NCBI GenBank assembly: GCA_001600095.1
Contig: BCIX01000001.1
Span: forward strand, 434,001-498,000
DNA: 64,000 nt
Source of the DNA: Bullera alba
Lineage: Eukaryota; Basidiomycota; Tremellomycetes; Tremellales; Bulleraceae
Direction of reading: 5' to 3'
Notes under the pieces: generated by a model
What the model was told of the DNA's origin: nothing
Database searches by the model: none
Seen by the model: only the letters and a program-made list of their open reading frames with translations
Position numbers and translations under genes: made by a program
Shown here: positions 45,100 through 54,310 of the stretch, one piece after another
Layout: every line of letters begins with the position of its first letter
How positions within the stretch are numbered: the stretch's first letter is position 1

Positions 45100-46670
45100 C
45101 TAATTTCCTCCTCGCTCCCGTTTGCGTTTCCACTCCTCTAGCTTCAGCTTCCTCTGCCTTTTCTTCTCCTCCTCGTCATCATCGGCAAGTCGGGTATCTT
45201 GGGCATTGACCACATCGTCCACGGTCGCAGACGATTGCGTTCCAGCCTTGAGCGCGTGAAGACCGCTGCCGTGATCGTCATTGGCAGATGAAGGATCTGG
45301 TGGAGGATCGACCGGTATCGATTCCTCGGGCGGGGGAGGAGGTGGAGTCGGAGGAGCTGCTGGTGGCTCCGGCGCGACATCATCGTTGTCGGATCCCCCC
45401 TCATCGCTACTCCCGTATCCTCCCACAAGGGCACCTATTGCTTTCTCCTCTTTGGCCTTCTTCGCCGGGTCGTTCTGGTTCTTCAATCGAATCTCCAACT
45501 TGACCTTGTCCCAGGCGTGCTTGTACCGGCCCTGGAGGAAGGAGAACCTGTCGTCAGAGGCGTGGTTGGCCAGGATTCGCATCTCCAACTGATGCGGATC
45601 CGGCGATTTCGACAATGACACCGCCATGTGCGCCATGAGAGTCAGCGTCGCCGGGGGAGGCTAAGCGGTCATGTCAGAATGCGAACACTCGGGACGTACA
45701 ACCTGTAGTCGGAGTGGTAGCGAAGGGATATTGAAACGCACCTCTTCGTCATCCTTCCAGACGTAGCTCTCCTTCTTGGCAATATCGGCTGATTTCAACG
45801 CTTGATCCTCTTGTGCTCGCTCTTTGATCCTCTCCTCCCGGACGACCTCCATCCACCGTCGTTTCTTCTCCCGCTGATACTCGGCATAGTCTTCTTCATC
45901 GGATAGGTCGAATGTCTCTTCTTGATCCGAGGGCAGCGAATCCCATGAGGAGGAAGGGGAAGGGGGTACTGGAACATCACTTGGCTCTGGCTTGGAATCG
46001 TAGACTGGAGGCAGGGAGGCGAGCAGATGTAGTACGTGGTGCCTGCCAGATTTGCATCAGCTCGTAGAACACATAGCATATGAAGGATAGCTAAAGCAGA
46101 CCGTATTGCGCTATGAGTATTCCACTAATTGCATTGAGTTCCATCCCTGCTTACATAGGAGAGGGAGGAACATGATGAAGTCATTGAGTCTGCGTCTGCA
46201 GGGCTTGAATATGGCAGGCTAGCTACAGCACAGGGTTGCATGGCAGAGTACGGGGTACGGGCAAACGAGGACGAACCAACCTACCTGTCAATCCAGATCC
46301 CATCACCGGTCCGAGTTCCGCTATATACCGAGCTTGCGACCTCAGCTGGACACTCTCCCTGCCATTTGAGCAACCCTGTTCCTCTACTAGACCCTGTCTG
46401 CTGACCGTTTCCAGTGCTTGAGCTGGATGCGATCTGAGACGCAAGATCTGATTGATCGTAGACTAATTGCGCTTCATACGCCACAATTTGGGCGACGGAT
46501 GTCGAAGACTGGTGTTCTCGATTCGAGCGACTCCCGCCGGAGCGGAGTGGACGATGACCTGAGCTAATCCAGTCCGCCATGAGACGGGACGGGTGTTTCC
46601 AGGCCAGATGGTGCAGACGGGGGTGTGACGCTGAGTGAAGGTAAGCTCGTCGAAATTGCGCTGCAGACAT
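45100..46670 (-). CDS. SWAP-like splicing factor (DRY_EERY plus SURP domains)
   Basis: The first exon starts MSAAQFRRAYLHSASHPRLH and then has VAQIVAYEAQLVYDQSDLAS, LLKWQGECPAE and DGIWIDR. After an unusually long intron the frame continues HHVLHLLASLPPVY. This is the pattern of the suppressor-of-white-apricot N-terminal domain (a cytoplasmic-like LF-D block, LIPW, then IDRYDVR-LL). Next come an acidic stretch with FDLSDEEDYAEYQREKKRRW and an exon with MRILANHASDDRFSFLQGRY and KHAWDKVKLEIRLKNQ, which fits a SURP motif. Pro runs and a charged Lys/Arg tail follow (EEKKRQRKLKLEEWKRKRER). SFSWAP-type proteins regulate splice choice in the nucleus. Domain calls are by pattern only. The exon junctions are plausible except for the ~285-base intron, which could hide another exon. 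Confidence 0.68.
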
Positions 46671-46716
46671 TTCGTCGTGCCCCGCCAGAATAACAATTAA
46701 ATCCGCGCGTGGATCG

Positions 46717-47180
46717 GTGCACCTGTGGAAAGAGGTCCGCTTTCAAATTAGCCAGGCAACTCAACATGAAACGAGACCTTCTTCGACCTACCTCGGTCAC
46801 ACCGCCATATCCGCCATCTCTCTTGGGTCTTTCGGCTCCTGCAACTGGAGTACAGTGCAGTGTGGGGAGATGTGGAGCGATAGCGGTCCCATATGGGACC
46901 TTGTTTGAGGATGGGACAGATCGATTCGGAAATTCACTTGACCCTTCGAGAGCAGCAGCGTTACACCTGCTGAGTCTAACTGGTCCGGGTACCGGTTCCG
47001 AGGGGAGCAAACGATGCAAGCAGGACACTGACAGGGTGTAGGAGAGTGTTCAGCTGTCGTTTGTATAAGATGAGAGTCAGCTCACGTCTAAGCATCGCCC
47101 ACTCACAACCAAACTCTCAACTCACCAGCACTTCAACCTAACTCATCCGCCGACTCAATCGATCCGTCAGACCTCTCCAC
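46717..47180 (+). repeat. Upstream block 1 of the tandem family (promoter repeat, copy 1)
   Basis: This stretch aligns with 48356-48806 over most of its length. Shared words include CTCGGTCAC, ATCCGCCATCTC, TTGGGTCTTTCGGCTCC, GATGGGACAGATCGATTC and GTATAAGATGA. A TATA box TATAAGA lies at 47064-47070, 112-118 bases before the ATG of the first tandem gene. Differences and small gaps between copies indicate an old or fast-evolving duplication. Confidence 0.8.
47064..47070 (+). promoter_or_regulatory. TATA box of tandem gene 1
   Basis: TATAAGA at the same relative position in the paired repeat of gene 2, about 115 bases before the start codon. Conservation within otherwise diverged blocks supports function. 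Confidence 0.55.
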
Positions 47181-47181
47181 C

Positions 47182-47879
47182 ATGTCCAACGAGCACACTC
47201 CCCGATCTCTGTTCATCGCCCTATACGGCAGATTCCCCAAGGCAACGTCCATCGATGCGGCGCTGGATCTCTTGCGGGTTCAGACCCCAGTGGTGTTCTC
47301 CTCCGCTCCCTTGGCGTCATCCCCACCGACGTCTTCAGCTGGGTCCACCTCCGGGTCGGCGGTGACCAATGTTCCCTCGGCCGGATCGAGCGGCTCTTCA
47401 GCGTCGAGTGCTGCCAGCTCGGGCTACAATTGGGACGATCAGTCGATGCTGGCCCTCTTGCAGGGTGAGTGACGTGACGGTATATGTCGAGCTCGATGCT
47501 GATCAATGACCCAAGGCCTGATCACTCTGGAGATGGGCTCGCACGTGACGTTCGAGTTCGACGGAGTGAAGAGGCAGCGCAACACGTTGATTGCGACAAG
47601 TGTCAAGGCCGTTGTTGGGCGCGATCTGGACCGCAAGGCAGTGAGCAGCAAGCTCCAGCAGCTGGCCAAGACGGTGGTGAAGTTGGGCGAGGGCGAAGAG
47701 TATGATTTCCGTGAGTGTAGCCTGTTATTGTATCGTTCTTCGGGCACTGACTCCAGATAGTCGCGGAGCGGGTTCCCGGGGTCAAGAAGGACCAGGTCAA
47801 AGGCAGTCGGCGCGCTCGGCGGCAACCGGGAGTTACTCGGAGACTCAGCCCTCAAGACAAACGACTGCTGGGTCTTTGA
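47182..47879 (+). CDS. Tandem family member 1, HTH-like protein of unknown role
   Basis: Three exons (47182-47464, 47516-47710, 47761-47879) with phase-1 introns join to 198 residues. Exon 1: MSNEHTPRSLFIALYGRFPK, a Ser/Gly-rich linker, and YNWDDQSMLALLQG. Exon 2: LITLEMGSHVTFEFDG, then RQRNTLIATSVKAVVGRDL and DRKAVSSKLQQLAKTVVKLG. Exon 3: basic, ending RRLSPQDKRLLGL. The pattern W-x-D-x-x-(6)-L-L ... LIA-SV-AV-G-L-RK-VSSKLQ-L resembles a Myb/SANT or other helix-turn-helix unit: two helices, then a basic recognition-like helix. This is inference from composition. Members 2 and 3 share the same intron positions and phases. No known family was recognised. Confidence 0.72.
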
Positions 47880-48355
47880 GTCACCTGGGAGGGTATCTGC
47901 TGGTGTTCTTTGCTATCTGTGAGCACGTCTTTCCTGCTCTGTCCAGGGTATAGTTTCTGACATCTTCTGCCTTTACAGTTGCCCGTTTGTGTTCAGTGCA
48001 TCAGCTCGCCATATTCTTGTATTCACTGCATCGTTTTTAGTTGTCATGTGTCATTTTGTAGCCCTCTAAGATCACTGTTATGCAGTCATTTAGCTTGTCC
48101 ATCCAGTGTGTGCTTTAGCCTCGAGACTGTACGCCTATCGCCAGCGTCACAGCCCGTCTGCGCTGAGCGCTCGACGTTGAGTGACCTCGCCACGTGTCGG
48201 AATTTTCCAGAATCCAGAGCCCAAAACTCACGTTCTCCTTCTGGTCACGGCGATAGAGTGTTTTGAGCGTTCGCAAATGGACTGACTGCCTAATTTGATC
48301 GTGACGATTGAGTCCAACCATGTCCCTGGCACACTGGCGACCTAGTGCCTAGCCT

Positions 48356-48806
48356 TGGAGTCGTCAAATTGGCACGTGGAGGCTACGGGCAGAGTCCGTT
48401 TAATTAGCCAGACTCATCGACATGAAACAAGACCTCAACCTTGGATCGACTTACCTCGGTCACGCCACCAGATCCGCCATCTCACTTGGGTCTTTCGGCT
48501 CCTCGGGTACGTTACAGTGCGTGGCGATAGCGGTCACTCACATGGACCCTGGTCTGAGGATGGGACAGATCGATTCCAAATGCGACTTGACCGTCGAAAG
48601 CCACGGCATTGTACCATGCTGGGTTTGACTCGTTCGGGAAAAGTTTCGAAGGCAGCATACGATGCAGGACGGTGACAGGACGATGGACAGAGTAGAACTG
48701 TCATCTGTATAAGATGAACGTCAGATCACCTCTCTTCGTACATCGCCCACTCACCTCAAGTCTTCACCTCCAACCAGCTCACCCACACTCGAAAGCCCAG
48801 CCAACC
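48356..48806 (+). repeat. Upstream block 2 of the tandem family (promoter repeat, copy 2)
   Basis: Homologous to 46717-47180; the offset between aligned positions is about 1660 bases upstream and 1625 at the ATG. A TATA box TATAAGA lies at 48708-48714, 99 bases before the ATG. The copy implies that gene plus promoter were duplicated together. Confidence 0.8.
48708..48714 (+). promoter_or_regulatory. TATA box of tandem gene 2
   Basis: TATAAGA in the same context (CTGTATAAGATGA) as in the upstream block of gene 1. Confidence 0.55.
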
Positions 48807-49568
48807 ATGTCCCTCAAACTCTCCGCCATGTCCTACGTCCCAACCGCCCGCGCTGCCTTCGTCGCCATATTTCGCAGACAGCCCGTCCTGGTGACGATCG
48901 AGGAGGCCATGTCCCTGATGGCATTGTCGGGACGCGAGGGTAAGATGATCCGTGCCAGATCTGAGTCGTCCCAGTCCACGGAATCTTCGTCTGCCGACTC
49001 CGGCTCTAGCTCGACTGTCTCGTCTTTCTCTTCGTCTTCGCCTGTCCCTTGGTCTTCGCCTGTCCCCTCGTCTTCGCCCGTCCCTTCGTCTTCGCCCAGA
49101 AAGAGATCGTCGGAGTCCTCTGCTGAGGGTAAGGGACTCTACCACTGGTCAGACGTGGCACTAGTGGCGCTTATACAATGTGAGTGACGCGTCAGACTAT
49201 GTCAAGGTCGATGCTGATCACATGCTCAAGGTATCATTGTGCTTGAGCCCGGCCATGCCACTCGGTTCGAGGTGGACGGCCAGAACCTGAGCCGGAACGC
49301 TCTGATCGCGAGGAGCGTAGGCGCTGTAGCAGGGGGGCACCTGACCAGGAAAACGGTCTCCAGCAAGGTCCAGACCTTGCAGGAGGCTGTTGAGAGAGCG
49401 GTCAGGACTCCTGAGACCGACTTCTGTGAGTCGAACTTGTAGAGGTTTGGGCGATTCGGAGATTGACTTGCATCAGTGCTCCCTCGTCTCCCCAAAGGGG
49501 GAAAGAACTACTGTCGCGACGGCCCTCAGAGGCTCAGCCCCAGGGAGGTCCTCCAGCTCGGTCTGTAG
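48807..49568 (+). CDS. Tandem family member 2, HTH-like protein of unknown role
   Basis: Three exons (48807-49179, 49231-49425, 49477-49568) give 219 residues. Exon 1: MSLKLSAMSYVPTARAAFVA, IFRRQPVLVTIEEAMSLMAL, a Ser/Pro-rich linker with short SSPVP repeats, and YHWSDVALVALIQ. Exon 2 is exactly 195 bases long, as in member 1, and reads IIVLEPGHATRFEVDGQNLS, RNALIARSVGAVAGGHLTRK and TVSSKVQTLQEAVERAV. Exon 3 ends PQRLSPREVLQLGL, matching the end of member 1. The first intron is also similar in sequence to that of member 1, so these two are the closest pair. The start could also be the internal MSYVP. The function is unknown. Confidence 0.72.
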
Positions 49569-50048
49569 GGCTTTGGCGGTGTCTAAGCGGTCATGCTATC
49601 CTACACGTGAGTACATCTTTGCATCCTCCTAGTGGTCTCGGTCCTGACTTCTTCTGCCATTACAGCTGCTGCATTGGGATCAGCACCCGGGTCGAGAAGT
49701 GCTTAGTTAGACGATCGTTGCATGGCGTGGAGGCTTCTACATGGTTGTATCTGTTGCTTTACCTTGTGAACTGTGCTGTTGTATGTAATCGTCGCTCTTG
49801 TGTGCTTGCCAGTGCTCTTGCTTGTGCCGGTGCCCATGTCCCGTCTTGAGATCCAGGCGTACGACTCGTCACGCGGGAATTTGCATCAGCTGGACCTCGC
49901 ACGCCTGTCAGTCGACCCGCGATCAGCGATCCACTGGTGACTCACCGGTCTGAAATCCGAAGTTTCCGAAATTCGAAATCCCCGCCGACCCGCGATCGAT
50001 CGCCCACGAGGTCGAACGCGATTCGAGTAACGACCAGAACAGGGGGCT

Positions 50049-50391
50049 GAGCAGGTACTGGCAGTGTTAATTGGGTAGCAAGTGTAGGAGGGTGTCTCAG
50101 AGGGACTTCCTTCATAACACAGGTCGAGGTGCTGGTCGCAGACTAATTTGAACCTGGACCTGCGAATAGGCAAGGGAAGGGGAGCAATGCGGGGCTGATG
50201 TCACGGCGGATGGGGGAGGCAGGAATAGGGGGAGAGGTAGAGCGAAGAGATGGACGGGGTCGAGCTGAGCGGGTACTGACGGGGTTAATTGGTAACGAGT
50301 GTATGAGGGTGTCTCAGCGAGGATTCCTTCATAACATAGGTCGGGTCCTGATCCATTCCCAACTGGTTCGAACCTAGACCTGCGTATAGGC
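50049..50391. repeat. Tandem direct repeat of about 125 bases (50049-50173 and 50267-50391)
   Basis: The two copies share GAGC-GGTACTG, TTAATTGG, GAGGGTGTCTCAG, TTCCTTCATAACA and ACCTGCG-ATAGGC, at an offset of about 218 bases. They lie in the non-coding stretch upstream of tandem gene 3. The second copy contains GGTTCGAACC, which looks like a tRNA B box, but no tRNA can be folded (see rejected list). Confidence 0.75.
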
Positions 50392-50479
50392 GAGGGGGTC
50401 AGCGGGGTCGGAATGGAAGAGGTTCTGGGTGCGTAAGGTGTACGGTGTGGGTGTATGGTGAGGGTGGCATGGTTGTCGG

Positions 50480-50487
50480 TATATATA
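50480..50487 (+). promoter_or_regulatory. TATA box of tandem gene 3
   Basis: TATATATA about 131-138 bases before the ATG, the same spacing range as in genes 1 and 2, though the surrounding sequence is different. Confidence 0.5.
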
Positions 50488-50617
50488 CGCAATGTCAATG
50501 ATCATATCCATCTTCATTCACTCAAGCTCATCACTCACCAGCTACCATCATCCACTATCCTCCATCACCACACCACATCCCCGACAACCGATTCCCCCCC
50601 CGCCACATACCCACGCG

Positions 50618-51509
50618 ATGTCCCCAAGCCCAATCGCCCTCTTCGTCGCCCTGATGGGCCGTGAGCCATCAGCTCACGCGACGGACGAGCTCGAGGGTCT
50701 CCCCACGCCCCTGCCACCCACCTCGGACGTACTAGAGGCGTACAGGGCATCGATGCTGCTCTGGAGTTTGGGACGAGGACGCGCAAGCAACGCGCGGCTA
50801 CGTCTCGGGAACCGAGGTCGACCGTTCGCATGGACCGATAGGGCTATACTAGCCCTCCTATACGGTGAGTGTCTCGTCAGATCTGGCCTGCTCTCGCCTG
50901 ACGATCCTATAGGCGTCACCCTCCTGCCCGCGTCGCACCGCGGCGACTTCCTCGTCCTTGGGGATACGTACGCGAAGAACGTGCTGTTGGCCCAGTTGGT
51001 GGCTTCGGCGACTGGACAGTCTTTGAACAAGAAGACCGTCAGTTCCAAGTTGCAGGGGCTCTTGAGGTCCGCTGAGGGGAAGAAGGGGAAGTGTGAGGTG
51101 GCAATGTGGTGTAAGTGAACGACCTACAGCACAATGAGTATGGGCTAAGACAGCATCAGTGACCACCCACCTCATCGGCCCAAAGACGCCGACGACAAAA
51201 GGTGTCCTGCAAGTCGGGGCGGAGGTTGTCCGGCTGCTCCACCCAATGGAGCAGCTCGAGATCCGGGACACCTCCTCGGGGACACCTTCCTCGACCAGCA
51301 GCAAGCGGCGGAGGGCTAGTGAAGAGGGTGACGAGGCGGACTGTGGAGTGAAGCGGGTGCGGCTCACCCTGTGGGGAGAGCCAGTCGTCACGCTTGTCAG
51401 CAGTGACGCGGAGGAGGAGGGAGAGGAGGAGGATACCGACGACTCGAGTACCGACGACTCGGGTACCGACGACTCGGAAACCGATGACTCGGGTACCGAT
51501 GAAGAGTGA
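50618..51509 (+). CDS. Tandem family member 3, HTH-like protein with acidic repeat tail
   Basis: Three exons (50618-50864, 50913-51110, 51160-51509) with phase-1 introns give 264 residues. Exon 1: MSPSPIALFVALMGREPSAH, linker, and FAWTDRAILALLYG. Exon 2: VTLLPASHRGDFLVLGDTYA, KNVLLAQLVASATGQSLNKK and TVSSKLQGLLRSAEGKK. Exon 3: THLIGPKTPTTKG, basic KRRRASEEGDE, then a 15-base minisatellite at 51427-51506 encoding STDDSGTDDSETDDSGTDEE. It is more diverged than members 1 and 2 but keeps the same intron sites and the TVSSKLQ helix. A DNA-binding core fused to an acidic tail would fit a regulator; that is a guess. Confidence 0.72.
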
Positions 51510-51751
51510 AGATCGGTGGAGTATATCGGACTGACCTAAGAGTAAGTCTTGATTCAGCTCATGTCTGTTGCTAGCGTTGCTAACTCGTTCTTTGTAGGTC
51601 AAGAGAAGGGGCGAAGTGGGGATCGAAGGGATTGCTTGGGGTTACGAGGATGTCTGCAGTACTTAGGAAACATCAAACCAAACAAAAACAATGCAAAAAG
51701 TGTCTCTTGTACGTGAAAGGGGGTGATGAGGTGCATGACCATTTGAAAGGA

Positions 51752-52194
51752 TTAACAGGAGCCACCACCGACAGCGTTGCCCGAACTAGCGTCACCACCG
51801 TTGCCAGCGTTGTTGGAACCGATGTTGAGCATGTTGAGGTTGAGCAGACCTCCGTTCTGCGAGTTGTCGAGGTTGCCACCGTTCGCCTGTCCGCCTACAC
51901 CAGAGTAGGCACTTCCTCCATTGCCCTTGCAAGCGGCGCCTCCGTACGCGTTCCCCGAGCTGGCGTCACCACCGTTGCCCGCGTTGTTCGAGCCGATGTT
52001 GAGCAGGTCTAGGTTGATGAGGCCACTGGACGTCAGCTCGAATTCGACGCGTAATCGACTCACTTCTGGGACTTGTTCAAGTTGCCTCCATTGGCCTGTC
52101 CTCCAGCGCCAGTGTAGGCTGATCCTCCATCGGGGATAGGAGCGGCGAGGACGACGGAGAGGATGGACACAGCGATGATGATCGATCGGAACAT
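51752..52194 (-). CDS. Small secreted protein made of two Gly/Asn-rich repeats
   Basis: Two exons (52194-52064, 52025-51752) give 134 residues. The start MFRSIIIAVSILSVVLA is a classical signal peptide, probably cut before APIPDGG. The mature part is two tandem repeats of about 57 residues. Each repeat opens GGSAY-G-GGQANGGNL, then has a hydrophobic strip (GLINLDLLNIGSNNAGNGGD in repeat 1, GLLNLNMLNIGSNNAGNGGD in repeat 2) and ends ASSGNA. Only two Cys are present, one near the end of each repeat (AACKG and the last residue). No known family was recognised; the pattern could form a beta-rich or helical stack. A TATATAGA element lies about 200 bases upstream. It sits beside the tandem HTH-like family. 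Confidence 0.78.
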
Positions 52195-54310
52195 GGTGGC
52201 AAAGTTTAGATTGGATCGGTGGTGAAAGATCTAGGTTGAGCAACGGCCGGCGTGCAGAGTGAGTGAAAGAGCGAGTGACTGAATGAACGTGTAAAGAGCG
52301 AAGAAAACAAAGAGGTTGGCTGAGAACAAGAGGCGAGCGATGAAGAAAGGCGAAGGCGAAGGCTGAGGAGTAAGTGAAGAGACCAGCGTGTCTATATATC
52401 GAGTCGAGCTGACGAGACAGCCCGTGCGCGGATTAGAGAACGACGGTCAACAACCTTGACATCCTTCCGGGATCCTCTCTTCCTCCGCGAGCTGTTCAAC
52501 AACGCGCGTTGTTCGGCCAGCATGCAAGCCTGGCTGCCCCTTGCTTAATTGGCCTGCCACGCTCCGAATTCACGCGATTGCATCCTAAGCCCGGTTGAGA
52601 GGCACTCTTGCATGCAGTCACATGCCTAGGAACCGCAGTGAGGCTGTTCAGTCGGACTATAAGTCGTTTATTGGGGCGAGAATGAACTGTGAGGCGCAAG
52701 AGCTGCGATTGACAGGGATCGAGTCTGAGCGAGCACAGCTTCTACTGATCCGGGAGGACTGCAATTGGGACGACGTGGGAGAGTGAAGGCGATTCGTTTG
52801 GGTCGGTGCCGCGCTCGCGCTCTTGTGGACGTGATCGAGACACCGATGAAACGATGCTCCTAGCTGGTCCACCGTCGAATTGGTTGTATTGCGAACCAGA
52901 CGCGAGCAGATCGATGGAACATTGAGGCATTATTGCCAAGATGTCAACATTGATAGGCCTGGCAAGGCCTGGAAGGACATAGACCTGAGGCCTCAGTCAT
53001 CCCTTCATCGAGTCGATAGGTCGTGCTGTTGTACGCTGAACGTCCACTATAGTCGTTGACGCTCGATGAACTCCGCCGGGGTTACCTTGCGTCTTTATGT
53101 CTTCCCCTCATAAGAACAGGCATCTTGGGTTACAACCTGTTAGAAGTACTGGTTAGAACTGGTTAGGAAGAGCAGCAGAGGACTATAGGAGAGGGGCCGA
53201 GATCCAGATGATTCATTAGTGAACCCTCCTGTCTCGCCCTGAGTCACCGGCTGTGCGCTCCGCGAGCGCCTGCGAGCTCCGCGCCTTTTCGCAGTCCGCG
53301 CCCGTGCGTATTACCCTGTATTACCGGCCGGTGTATTGTGACCTTTGGCTCTTGGACGATGTATTGGAATCGTTCGAACGCGAACTAGCAGCAGCCATTA
53401 GGATATCCAGTGCTAAAATATAGTCTCGGGTACTGCTTATGATTAGTACATTCATCAGCCAAGCGTCTATAGACCCACCGTAGAGCCCCGAGTCCGGGGA
53501 CTGCGTTTTGCGAACTAGCAAGCCAGCCTCGCGGCTCGGATGCTGCAGCGACCCATGCAGTCCAAAAGATCCACCTCGTGAGTACGGTGTCCCGTTACAG
53601 ACCCGGTCAGCTACGCAGAGCGCAGACGAGCGCTGTCTCTCCTTGATGTTCCCGCTTAAAGTCCTCTAATGTCGGAAGCGGCGGAGGACTGGGGGTCTTG
53701 GAGAGAGGAGAGGTTGAGTGGCAAAATCAGTCAATCGACTACCGGATCAAGATCCAGGGTAGGATAAGAGCGTGAATTACCAAAAGTGGTAATAAACTCA
53801 TTCAGGGTAACCCTTCTCCCCTTTCCGATGATGGCAACTTATTGAACCCTTTTTTCCCAAAAGTCGGAGGATTACAACCTCGCCTCGTCGTCCTCGTACT
53901 TAGCGACAACATACACACTCCTAGTGGTGGTGTAGAGCACTCTTTAGACTCGACTATCACGACAAACACAGAGCAACACTCGAGCAGGCATCTCGTACAG
54001 CTGCCCGTCTCCTCTCACCACCTTTCAACCTAAAAACAGTCCAGCTTAACGTACAGCTCGACTGATTAGAAGCTAGTTCCGGATCCGACCTACTCTAGCT
54101 TATTCACCGCACCAACCTACTACACTAGGCACTCGACACATTCATCGCCGCAACCATCTTGCTGTTGAGCATCAGATCAGATCACTGCACTGGGAGCAGA
54201 CCCTCGACTTCACGAGTATCTTGACCGGCGTCGGAGCATTGGACAAAGCCGATAACAACATTCCCATCTCACCCCATCCCAACGCATCGCACTGCATCAA
54301 TCAACCCACC
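52195..54310. other. Gene-poor stretch before SFP1
   Basis: About 2.1 kb. Left part: promoter of the secreted protein, with an ATATATAGA-type element on the minus strand near 52393-52399. Middle: GC-rich segments with short repeats of CTCCGCGAGCGCC and GCGAGCTCCGCGCC near 53255-53290. Right part: a long CT/CA-rich leader of SFP1 from about 53.9 kb. No gene is supported. Confidence 0.5.

Noticed and set aside
50360..50380. GGTTCGAACC that resembles a tRNA B box
   Set aside because: The word is self-complementary and neither strand has an A box, anticodon stem or acceptor stem at the right distance; the other copy of the repeat has lost it.
53140..53165. Repeated CTGGTTAG words that could be a telomere-like tract
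   Set aside because: Only two or three imperfect units; not a telomeric array.
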